Assembly: GCA_945947045.1 (NCBI GenBank)
Contig: CAMEXG010000119.1
Span: 1 to 6,411 of the forward strand
DNA length: 6,411 bases
Direction of reading: 5' to 3'
DNA from: an uncultured Spirochaetales bacterium
GTDB lineage: Bacteria; Spirochaetota; Spirochaetia; Sphaerochaetales; Sphaerochaetaceae
Positions 1 to 5,824 of the stretch are shown piece after piece. Made by a program: the position numbers and the translations under genes. Below the pieces are notes generated by a model. It made no database searches. It was not told the DNA's origin and worked only from the letters and a program-made list of their open reading frames with translations. Position 1 is the first letter of the stretch. Each line of letters starts with the position of its first letter.

Positions 1-60
1 AATATAATATTTAACCTAATTATATTTTATACAATAAGATACAGACGTAAAAAATTTTGT

Positions 61-89
61 TTGACTTCTGTTTTAAAGAAATGTAGTAT
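61..89 (+). promoter_or_regulatory. Putative sigma70-type promoter of the glycosidase-like gene
   Basis: A -35-like TTGACT (61-66) is followed, after 17 bases, by a -10-like TAGTAT (84-89), which matches four of six consensus positions including the key second A and last T. The region just upstream is very AT-rich and contains the palindrome AAAATTTT at 51-58, which could act as an UP element. Transcription would begin near 96, giving a leader of about 50 bases before the GTG start at 149. A short interrupted inverted repeat overlaps the presumed start point (AAATACCC at 92-99 against GGG and TATTT at 106-116) and could be an operator, but this is weak. Spacing and position support the call; there is no experimental evidence. 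Confidence 0.5.
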
Positions 90-137
90 TAAAATACCCG
101 ATACAGGGCTTTATTTGTGGTTTTTCACACTTTTTTT

Positions 138-141
138 GGAG
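138..141 (+). promoter_or_regulatory. Ribosome binding site that decides the GTG start at 149
   Basis: GGAG at 138-141 lies seven bases before GTG at 149. The in-frame stop upstream is TAA at 74-76, and no ATG, GTG or TTG lies between it and 149 in that frame. The next in-frame ATG (203) would remove 18 residues and has no comparable site, so GTG at 149 is the best start. Confidence 0.7.
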
Positions 142-148
142 AATTAGA

Positions 149-1570
149 GTGATTAAGGAGAGCGTACCAAGAATACATTTTTATGACCAAGACTTTGTTG
201 ATATGTATGACAGAGCCTGGGTTTGGCTTGATGAATTATGGCATGAAGCTGATAAAGAGAGTAAGTTTCCGGAAGGTTACTTTATCCATGAAAATGGTGG
301 TGTCTTAGACTTATATGATGTTTCTTTGTCGTCGCTGTTTTTAATGTACTCCAACCAGTTTTATTCTCCTTACTCTATGGTCGATTACTTTTACCAGCGT
401 CAGGAAAAAGACGGACACATTTGGGAAAAGTATGATATCGCTACAGATAAGCCTGTGATAGATGAAGAGAACCCATTGGGTGTTACCCTTCCTCTTCTTC
501 CTTTTGTTGAGTACATGTTTTATCACAAAATCGGCAACAAGAAGAGATTGAAGGATGTTGTACCTTACTTGGAGAGGTACTATGAATGGCTTAAGTCCAA
601 CTTCCAGCAGGAGAATGGTCTTTATGTCGTTCCAAACAAGGCTCTTCATATGGGTAATCTTCCAAGAGAGAATGCTAAATATACTGTAGACTTCAACTCC
701 GCTGTAACAGTGTTTGCCCTCTATATGTCTATCATCGGAGATATTCTCAACGATAAAGAGTTATCTTTTAGATACAAGAGAGTCTATTTCGCCCTGAAGA
801 CAAGGATCAATAGCATGATGTGGTCTTCCGACGACAACTTCTATTATGACCTCGATGAAAACGGGGAGATTATCAGAAACAAACACATCGGCGCTTATTG
901 GACACTCTTGGCTGAGATTCCTAATGAAGACTATGCTCAGTTCCTTATTGAGGATCTTAAGGATGACAAAGAGTTTGGATCAGACAACCCGTTCCCTTCT
1001 GTTCCTGTTTCAAGTAAATACTTTGATGAGAATGGTAATGGATATTGTGGCGGTGTCTCTTCTTTTATGACTTATATAGTCATCAAGGGATTGATGAACT
1101 ATGACTCTTTTATCTTTGCACGCGAGTGTGCCATAAGGCACTTGTACTTTATTCTCGATACCCTTCATCCAGGAGAAGAAAAGCAGGGTCATGCATGGGA
1201 GATTTACAAACCATTTGTGGAAGGACCGGCAACATGTCCTGAGGGTGTTGTAAACAAGAAGAAGTACTTGCCGTCCATTGGTCTGGTGACGATTACTCTT
1301 TGTATTGAGAATATTATCGGTCTTGATATTTCTCTTCCAAGAAAGACTGTCAACTGGACAATGCAGAACCTTGAAGCAATGGGAATCGAAGAGCTTAGTC
1401 TTAAGAAAAATAATATTACTATTCTCTCCAATAAGAATCAGAGGGGATGGGAGATAAGGCTTGAGAGCGAGAAGCTTTACTACTTCACTATTTCCATTTT
1501 GGATGAAGATAAAAAGAAAACTCTTCCGATTCCTTCCGGTAAATGTTCTATTCTTATTGATAAGCTGTGA
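149..1570 (+). CDS. Trehalase/GH63 (MGH1-like) superfamily glycosidase-like protein, cytoplasmic
   Basis: This 473-residue protein has no signal peptide or membrane segment, so it should act in the cytoplasm. Its pattern is that of (alpha/alpha)6-barrel glycosidases of the GH37/GH63/mannosylglycerate-hydrolase type. An aromatic-rich N-terminal helix (about 13-32) is followed by GGVLDLYD (50-57), a helix-loop core, VDFNSAV (180-186) matching the DLN motif of trehalases, YWTLLAEIP (250-258), GYCGGVSSFMTYIVIKGL (298-315) matching the GH63 WRGPVW-type strand, and WEIYKP (350-355), whose E351 matches the usual catalytic base. Residues from about 410 on look like a small beta-rich appendage. The family hydrolyses glycosidic bonds of small sugars with inversion; the substrate here is unknown. 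Oddity: where trehalases have WDxSSR and GH63 has LDDYPR, this protein has MGNLPR (168-173), so the usual acid Asp falls on Gly169. The partner gene downstream encodes a sugar-acid dehydrogenase, which suggests carbohydrate breakdown. Fold call fairly sure, activity uncertain. Confidence 0.75.
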   Translation: MIKESVPRIHFYDQDFVDMYDRAWVWLDELWHEADKESKFPEGYFIHENGGVLDLYDVSLSSLFLMYSNQFYSPYSMVDYFYQRQEKDGHIWEKYDIATDKPVIDEENPLGVTLPLLPFVEYMFYHKIGNKKRLKDVVPYLERYYEWLKSNFQQENGLYVVPNKALHMGNLPRENAKYTVDFNSAVTVFALYMSIIGDILNDKELSFRYKRVYFALKTRINSMMWSSDDNFYYDLDENGEIIRNKHIGAYWTLLAEIPNEDYAQFLIEDLKDDKEFGSDNPFPSVPVSSKYFDENGNGYCGGVSSFMTYIVIKGLMNYDSFIFARECAIRHLYFILDTLHPGEEKQGHAWEIYKPFVEGPATCPEGVVNKKKYLPSIGLVTITLCIENIIGLDISLPRKTVNWTMQNLEAMGIEELSLKKNNITILSNKNQRGWEIRLESEKLYYFTISILDEDKKKTLPIPSGKCSILIDKL

Positions 1571-1575
1571 TTTCT

Positions 1576-1599
1576 TCGGGATGGCTGATGTCATCCCGA
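1576..1599 (+). terminator. Hairpin after the glycosidase-like gene, weak terminator or 3' stabiliser
   Basis: TCGGGATG (1576-1583) pairs perfectly with CATCCCGA (1592-1599) around an eight-base loop, starting six bases after the TGA stop. No T-run follows directly; the nearest T-rich stretch (1609-1617) begins about nine bases later. It may therefore be a leaky terminator, an attenuator between the two sugar genes, or a structure that protects the 3' end of the first message, rather than a standard intrinsic terminator. Confidence 0.4.
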
Positions 1600-1623
1600 T
1601 AATAATGATTTCTTTTCCCTAAT

Positions 1624-1629
1624 TTGACA
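1624..1629 (+). promoter_or_regulatory. Possible -35 box for the dehydrogenase gene
   Basis: A perfect TTGACA consensus lies in the 119-base gap between the two sugar genes, just downstream of the hairpin. The sequence 15-19 bases downstream (around 1644-1652) has no good -10 match; TA-rich boxes such as TATAGT (1657-1662) are too far away. The box suggests that the dehydrogenase can have its own promoter, but the call is weak without a -10. Confidence 0.3.
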
Positions 1630-1676
1630 AAAAATAATCAGAAACAATAAGCAATATATAGTTATATTTAAAATAT

Positions 1677-1682
1677 AGGAGG
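1677..1682 (+). promoter_or_regulatory. Strong ribosome binding site for the dehydrogenase
   Basis: A full AGGAGG lies seven bases before ATG at 1690. It favours this start over the second in-frame ATG at 1696. It is the best-formed site among the plus-strand genes here and suggests good expression of the dehydrogenase. Confidence 0.8.
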
Positions 1683-1689
1683 ATAACTT

Positions 1690-2493
1690 ATGGACATGAA
1701 GTCTTTCTCTCTTGAAGGAAAGGTAGCTTGGGTTACAGGTGCCAGCTATGGAATAGGAATGGCTATTGTCAAGGCATATCATGATGCAGGCGCAAAGGTG
1801 GTGTTCAATACATCTCGCCAGGAAAGCGTAGACAAGGGTCTTGAAGAATACAGAAAGTGTGGTATGGACGATGTCGAGGGCTATGTATGCGATGTTACAG
1901 ATGAGAATGCTGTACAGGAATTGGCTCAGAAGATAATCGATAAGTTCGGTAGACTTGATATCCTGGTAAACAATGCAGGATGTATTAAGAGAATCCCAAT
2001 GACAGAAATGAGTGCAGAGGATTTTAGAGCTGTAGTCGATCTCGATCTCAATGCTCCGTTTATCTGCTCAAAGGCTGTTATTCCTCAGATGATCAAGCAG
2101 GGTGGTGGAAAGATCATCAATATCTGCTCGATGATGAGTGAACTTGGAAGAGAGACAGTAAGTGCTTATGCTTCTGCAAAGGGTGGCTTGAAGATGCTTA
2201 CAAAGAATATTGCTTCCGAGTATGGTGCATACAACATCCAGTGCAATGGAATCGGACCGGGATATATTGCAACTCCTCAGACGGCTCCTCTCAGAGAGAG
2301 ACAGCCTGACGGTTCACGTCATCCATTCGATTCTTTCATTATTGCAAAGACACCTGCTGAAAGATGGGGTACACCTGAGGATCTTCAGGGCCCAGCTGTA
2401 TTCCTTGCTTCTGATGCATCTAATTTCGTCAACGGACATATTCTTTATGTTGATGGCGGTATCTTGGCTTATATCGGAAAGCAGCCCAAGTAA
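1690..2493 (+). CDS. Gluconate 5-dehydrogenase / 5-keto-D-gluconate reductase-like short-chain dehydrogenase
   Basis: A 267-residue classical short-chain dehydrogenase, the normal length for the family, cytoplasmic and presumably tetrameric. It has the dinucleotide-binding motif TGASYGIG (16-23), NNAG (94-97), and the catalytic tetrad N121, S147, Y160 and K164 at the expected spacing. The C-terminal half carries the signature region of gluconate 5-dehydrogenases: GIGPGYIATPQTAPLRE (187-203), then SRHPFDSF (209-216), and an end reading ILAYIGKQP. These enzymes interconvert D-gluconate and 5-ketogluconate; close relatives (KduD, 2-deoxy-D-gluconate 3-dehydrogenase) act on keto-deoxy sugar acids, so the exact substrate is open. 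The end of the second strand reads FNTSR (39-43), without the Asp typical of strict NAD enzymes, so NADP use is possible. It follows the glycosidase-like gene by 119 bases on the same strand and is closed by an intrinsic terminator. Symbols such as idnO, gno or kduD would all be plausible, so none is assigned. Confidence 0.88.
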   Translation: MDMKSFSLEGKVAWVTGASYGIGMAIVKAYHDAGAKVVFNTSRQESVDKGLEEYRKCGMDDVEGYVCDVTDENAVQELAQKIIDKFGRLDILVNNAGCIKRIPMTEMSAEDFRAVVDLDLNAPFICSKAVIPQMIKQGGGKIINICSMMSELGRETVSAYASAKGGLKMLTKNIASEYGAYNIQCNGIGPGYIATPQTAPLRERQPDGSRHPFDSFIIAKTPAERWGTPEDLQGPAVFLASDASNFVNGHILYVDGGILAYIGKQPK

Positions 2494-2515
2494 GATAATT
2501 AATCTCTTTGTTTCG

Positions 2516-2542
2516 AGGCTCTCTGTAAAAAGAGGGCCTTTT
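2516..2542 (+). terminator. Intrinsic terminator after the dehydrogenase gene
   Basis: AGGCTCTCT (2516-2524) pairs with AGAGGGCCT (2531-2539) to form a nine-pair stem with one G-U pair and a six-base loop (GTAAAA). The stem runs straight into TTTT (2539-2542) and then a pyrimidine-rich stretch. It lies 22 bases after the stop codon at 2493 and separates the sugar genes from the transporter genes. Confidence 0.8.
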
Positions 2543-2570
2543 CTATCTTCTATGGTTTTCTTTCTTAATC

Positions 2571-2576
2571 TAGAAT
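2571..2576 (+). promoter_or_regulatory. Possible -10 box directly before the binding-protein gene
   Basis: TAGAAT matches the -10 consensus at five of six positions. It ends six bases before the ATG at 2583, so transcription from it would begin at or next to the start codon. The region 16-18 bases upstream (around 2547-2553) has no convincing -35 box. Because a terminator ends at 2542, a promoter for the transporter genes is expected in this 40-base gap. The same TAG is an in-frame stop that fixes the upstream limit of the next gene. Confidence 0.35.
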
Positions 2577-2582
2577 AGAGCC

Positions 2583-4097
2583 ATGAAGTATTTGGCTATT
2601 CTATTTTCCATTATTCTCTTAGCTTGCTCTTGTGCTGTAAAAAGTGACGTCAGTTATTTAAATGTGGCAGTGTCCCAAGAGCCTGTGACTACAGATGTTA
2701 TGGTAAATACATCTCTTACTGGAAGAATAATACTTGTGGGCAGTGTCTATGAACGTTTAGTTGTATTGGATAGTGATGGGAATGTCTCTCCTGAATTAGC
2801 CAGTTCTTATTCATTATCTGAAGATGGAAAGAAACTCTCTTTTGAAATAAGGAAAAATGTTAAGTTCCATGACGGGACCATAATGGACGAAGAGGATGTA
2901 GTATATAGCCTCAATAGATGGTTGAACGTCTATCAGAAAGCAAGAGAAATGGTAGGGGACGGAGAGTTCTGTGTAGAAAGCGACGGAATTGTATCTATAA
3001 CGAGTGAAAAGAATCTTACATTTCTTCCTTTGTTGATGGCATCCTCTCCTCAGTCTGCAGTTATTTTTCCTAAGAAGTATTTGGAGAAGAACGAAGAATT
3101 GGTGACAGGCGCTCCCGGCACAGGTCCGTATACTCTAAAAGAATGGATAAGTGGAGAGAAGATTGTGCTCTCTTCTTTCCCTGATTATCAGAGCTATAGT
3201 GAGGAAACGAAAGGAGTCTGGGGGAATAAAAAAACTAGGTGCGAGGAAATAAGGTTTTATTTTGTCCCAGACAGTACTACAAGGCTTTTGGGCTTAAAAA
3301 ACGGAGAGTATGACTTTATCAACGATCTAATGAGTGATGACAGGGTCTTGGTTGAAAAAGACAATTCCCTGGAGATAATAGACGGAGAAGAGTCTGGCTT
3401 AATTGCTTTGGTCTTTAACAAAAAAGAAGGGGTGTTTAAAAGTCAGGATATGAGAAAGGCCGCATCCCTGTCATTTAATAGGGAAGAGTTGATGAAGTCT
3501 TGTTACGGCGATTACGGCTGGTCCCTTCACTCGGAATACATGGAAAAAGAAAGTGGTTTCTGGTCTGGAGAATTGGAGGATCCAACATATAAAAGGGACT
3601 TGAAAACTGCTGTTTCTTTAGTTGCGAATAACTATGATGGATCAGAAATAAAGATACTTACATCAAACTTGTCCAATTTAGAAAAGATTGCATATGCAGC
3701 TGAGAGTGAATTACAGGAGGCCGGTTTTAATGTAAGAGTAATAGTGACAGACTGGGCGGGAATGATGGAAAAGAGAAAGGACAGCTCTGAATGGGATATT
3801 TTCATTTCGGCTTTCTCGAAGGTACCTCTCCCCCAGATGAAATCTTTCATATCTCCAACTTATCCAGGATGGATGGAGAGGGATAGCAGTGCATATAAAG
3901 CGTTCCTGTTGTTGGACGAAGAAGTGACCATAGAGGGTGCTGAAAGAAGATGGGAGGAAGTTCAGAAAGAGATGTGGGAGTATATTCCTTCCTACATTCC
4001 CGGGCATTACTCAACATCCTATGCAAAGAATAAAAACTTGGATGGTGTTATAATTCAGGACGGCTTTTATTTTTGGAACGCATATATAGAAAGATAA
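2583..4097 (+). CDS. ABC transporter solute-binding lipoprotein, peptide/nickel/oligosaccharide (SBP_bac_5) family
   Basis: A 504-residue exported lipoprotein that would capture a solute outside the cytoplasmic membrane and pass it to the two permeases encoded next. The N terminus is a lipoprotein signal: MKYL, a hydrophobic stretch, then the lipobox LLAC with Cys15 as the lipidated residue. The mature protein has the landmarks of the DppA/OppA/NikA family: SVYERLVVLDSDGNVSPELA (54-73), the FEIRKNVKFHDGT strand-loop (87-99) followed by DEEDVVYSL (102-110), GTGPYTLKEW (179-188), an FNKKEG to DMRKAASLSFNREEL region (278-303), and YIPSYIPGHYS near the end. Ligand cannot be read from sequence: peptides are usual, but relatives bind oligosaccharides, nickel or opines, and the neighbouring sugar genes make a sugar ligand thinkable. 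Start: an in-frame TAG at 2571-2573 leaves only ATG 2583, which has merely GAG two bases upstream, a very poor ribosome site. The stop lies ten bases before the first permease, so the genes are cotranscribed. Confidence 0.9.
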   Translation: MKYLAILFSIILLACSCAVKSDVSYLNVAVSQEPVTTDVMVNTSLTGRIILVGSVYERLVVLDSDGNVSPELASSYSLSEDGKKLSFEIRKNVKFHDGTIMDEEDVVYSLNRWLNVYQKAREMVGDGEFCVESDGIVSITSEKNLTFLPLLMASSPQSAVIFPKKYLEKNEELVTGAPGTGPYTLKEWISGEKIVLSSFPDYQSYSEETKGVWGNKKTRCEEIRFYFVPDSTTRLLGLKNGEYDFINDLMSDDRVLVEKDNSLEIIDGEESGLIALVFNKKEGVFKSQDMRKAASLSFNREELMKSCYGDYGWSLHSEYMEKESGFWSGELEDPTYKRDLKTAVSLVANNYDGSEIKILTSNLSNLEKIAYAAESELQEAGFNVRVIVTDWAGMMEKRKDSSEWDIFISAFSKVPLPQMKSFISPTYPGWMERDSSAYKAFLLLDEEVTIEGAERRWEEVQKEMWEYIPSYIPGHYSTSYAKNKNLDGVIIQDGFYFWNAYIER

Positions 4098-4099
4098 AT

Positions 4100-4104
4100 G
4101 GAGG
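4100..4104 (+). promoter_or_regulatory. Closely spaced ribosome binding site of the DppB-type permease
   Basis: GGAGG sits only three bases before the ATG at 4108, shorter than the usual five to nine. It lies just after the stop of the binding-protein gene (4095-4097), so translation may be helped by ribosomes finishing the upstream gene. An out-of-frame ATG at 4098 ends after six codons and is not a rival start. Confidence 0.55.
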
Positions 4105-4107
4105 CGT

Positions 4108-5061
4108 ATGGCAGGTAGAATAACAAGGCGTATTCTCTCTTTTTTGATGACACTCTTTATTGTGTCGTTATTTGTTTTTGCCTCTGTTTCTCTTTCTCTT
4201 GGTGATAGCTCATCCTTTGTTCTTTCTGATGAAGCTTCTACCTTAGTCATTGAAAGATATAGGGAAGCAAAAGGGTTAAACGATAATATATTCCTTCGTT
4301 ATCTAAGATTTATTATTTCCTTCTTTAAATTGGACTGGGGAAAGACTATAGGCGGGGAAGAGATAGGAAAAGTAATCGTGAATAGACTTCCGGTAACTCT
4401 TTCTCTTTCTTTTTACTCAATACTGTTTTCAACAATCTTTTCGTCGTTAATTGTATTCTTTACACTACGAAGAAGGCGACAGAATGAAGGGAAGGTTATT
4501 AGTGTATTATCCTCTGTTTTTCTTATTTTACCGACGTTTCTTACTTCTCTTATATTGGTCTTGATATTTAGTTTGTGGTTAAAACTATTTCCTATATCTG
4601 GATATATTAGGATAAAAGACGGGTTTATTTCTCATTTTAGATCATTGTTTTTACCTTCTTTAACGCTTTCTCTTCTTCACTCTTCAATCATGATGAGAAT
4701 TATGTATGTTGCACTGAAGGAGAGTCTAAATATGCCATATACAAACACAGCTCTTTCTAAGGGAATGAAAGAAAACAGACTTGTAATATCATCATCTTTA
4801 AAGCCATCTCTACCAGTTTTCTTCACTCTTGTCTCCGATAGCATAGCATCGGCTTTTGGTGGCTCTTGTGTCATAGAGAATGTATTTGCTCTTCCTGGAA
4901 TAGGATCTCTGATGGTAAAAGGGGCATTAGAGAGAGACGCCTCTCTTGTTTCTATATGTGTAATGGTTGTGGCCTTTCTTGTGTCATTTGTCTTTCTTGT
5001 TTCCGACTTGCTTTCAGATTTAGCTGACCCAAGGAGAAGGAGGGCATATGAGAAAAATTAA
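4108..5061 (+). CDS. ABC transporter permease, DppB/OppB type
   Basis: A 317-residue inner-membrane protein forming half of the translocation channel of a peptide-type ABC importer. It begins with a short basic stretch (RITRR) and a first membrane segment (about 9-31). A soluble loop follows, holding FKLDWGKTIGG (73-83), the counterpart of the DppB 'DxGxS' region. Further membrane segments lie at about 96-120, 130-160, 178-200, 235-250 and 280-303. The cytoplasmic EAA loop that docks on the ATPase is at about 203-222 (ALSKG at 215-219). The typical late motif appears as GGSCVIENVFALPGIGSL (251-268) with ERDASLV after it, and the C terminus has the DPR (307-309) found in this family. Length is normal. 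It starts ten bases after the binding-protein gene and overlaps the next permease by 14 bases, so it is the middle gene of one operon. Base composition is T-rich, as expected for a membrane protein. Confidence 0.9.
   Translation: MAGRITRRILSFLMTLFIVSLFVFASVSLSLGDSSSFVLSDEASTLVIERYREAKGLNDNIFLRYLRFIISFFKLDWGKTIGGEEIGKVIVNRLPVTLSLSFYSILFSTIFSSLIVFFTLRRRRQNEGKVISVLSSVFLILPTFLTSLILVLIFSLWLKLFPISGYIRIKDGFISHFRSLFLPSLTLSLLHSSIMMRIMYVALKESLNMPYTNTALSKGMKENRLVISSSLKPSLPVFFTLVSDSIASAFGGSCVIENVFALPGIGSLMVKGALERDASLVSICVMVVAFLVSFVFLVSDLLSDLADPRRRRAYEKN
5037..5043 (+). promoter_or_regulatory. Ribosome binding site of the DppC-type permease inside the upstream gene
   Basis: AAGGAGG lies four bases before ATG at 5048 and within the last codons of the DppB-type gene, where it encodes part of the arginine-rich C terminus. 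It supports the ATG at 5048 and a 14-base overlap of the two permease genes, an arrangement typical of translational coupling. Confidence 0.7.
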
Positions 5062-5824
5062 AGTCGGTTTTGCTTTTTTATTTCTGCTCCTTCTTTTTTG
5101 TTTTGTGTTTATGGGAAGGGGGGAAGTAAATGGAGACTTGCGATTAGATGGACCTTCTTCCTCCCATATTTTCGGTTGCGATACTCTAGGAAGAGATCTT
5201 TTCCAAAGGGTGTGTTTTGCATCAGTTGTTTCAATTGCCCTTAGTGTTTTCGTTTCTTCCTCTTCTGTTATGATTTCTAGTCTCTTTGCCATTTTGTCTT
5301 TTAGGAATAAGACAATTAAGACTATTCTTCTTACTTTGGTATCTGCGTTTAAATCTATTCCTACTGTCCTTGTAGGTCTATTGTTTGCTTCCTTTTTCGG
5401 AGGCAATGTATATAGTGTCACCACGGCTTTGATGATCAGCTGCACATTCTCCTCTTTTCGAGTGCTGGAAACAAAAGTGAAAGAGATAGAGGGAGAAGAA
5501 TACATAACTGCCTTGGATGCTTTGGGATTAAAAAAAGGAAGAATCATTTTTTTTCATATTCTTCCTTCTTTGTTTTCTATGGCGAGAGAAGAGTGGGCCA
5601 CAACAATGATGACGTCTATTCTTTCAGAGTCTGCACTCTCTTTTCTGGGAATCGGAATAGACAGGTCTATACCGACACTGGGTGCTCTATTGTCTGAAGC
5701 TCGTTCCCTCTTTTTCACCAAACCCCATCTTCTTTTGTTTCCATCCCTTTTTCTTGTAATGATCGGAGTGTTGGTTATGATTATTAAATCGGGGCTTTCA
5801 GAGCTTGATCCTTCCTCTCATTGA
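5048..5824 (+). CDS. ABC transporter permease, DppC/OppC type
   Basis: A 258-residue inner-membrane protein, the second channel subunit of the importer. After a basic start (MRKIK) and one membrane segment (about 6-22) it carries HIFGCDTLGRDLFQR (40-54), the clear counterpart of the H-x-x-G-T-D-x-x-G-R-D motif that marks DppC/OppC. Membrane segments follow at about 58-84, 92-116, 122-138, 185-203 and 228-248. The EAA loop for ATPase contact is at about 148-172, with EYITALDALGLKKGRII well preserved. ALSFLGIGIDRSIPTLGALL (195-214) matches the family's late signature. It is somewhat shorter than most DppC proteins (about 270-300) because the N-terminal part before the first helix is very short. 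It overlaps the DppB-type gene by 14 bases upstream and, tail to tail, the convergent recR by 27 bases. No ATPase gene follows, unlike the common A-B-C-D-F order. Confidence 0.9.
   Translation: MRKIKVGFAFLFLLLLFCFVFMGRGEVNGDLRLDGPSSSHIFGCDTLGRDLFQRVCFASVVSIALSVFVSSSSVMISSLFAILSFRNKTIKTILLTLVSAFKSIPTVLVGLLFASFFGGNVYSVTTALMISCTFSSFRVLETKVKEIEGEEYITALDALGLKKGRIIFFHILPSLFSMAREEWATTMMTSILSESALSFLGIGIDRSIPTLGALLSEARSLFFTKPHLLLFPSLFLVMIGVLVMIIKSGLSELDPSSH
5535..5567 (+). repeat. Ten-base inverted repeat inside the DppC-type gene
   Basis: AAGGAAGAAT (5535-5544) is repeated inverted as ATTCTTCCTT (5558-5567) around a 13-base centre that includes a run of eight T (5547-5554); seven A run into the left arm (5530-5536). 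It lies in codons of the EAA loop (KKGRIIFFHILPS), so coding constraint may explain much of it. It could form an mRNA hairpin, but no function is shown. Confidence 0.5.

Noticed and set aside
92..116. Interrupted inverted repeat around the presumed transcription start (AAATACCC with GGG, then TATTT after a three-base bulge).
   Set aside because: The pairing is short and bulged in an AT-rich region, so it is not called as an operator; it is mentioned only with the promoter.
1..148. Possible riboswitch or small RNA in the leader.
   Set aside because: The likely transcribed leader is only about 50 bases and contains no conserved riboswitch core or terminator-like structure.
846..1070. A short plus-strand frame inside the glycosidase-like gene.
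   Set aside because: It is out of frame with a conserved barrel region and shows no sign of a ribosome binding site or domain.
1010..1594. A 194-codon open frame on the minus strand opposite the glycosidase-like gene.
   Set aside because: It lies almost wholly inside a well-supported gene, its translation shows no family motifs, and it looks like a chance antisense frame.
2210..2578. A plus-strand open frame of 122 codons overlapping the end of the dehydrogenase gene.
   Set aside because: It runs out of frame through the conserved dehydrogenase C terminus and through the terminator hairpin; the translation has no domain features.
5020..5547. A 175-codon open frame on the minus strand opposite the DppC-type gene.
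   Set aside because: Composition is the complement of a T-rich membrane protein gene (Lys/Arg/Glu-rich), there are no recognisable motifs, and the plus-strand frame is clearly a permease.
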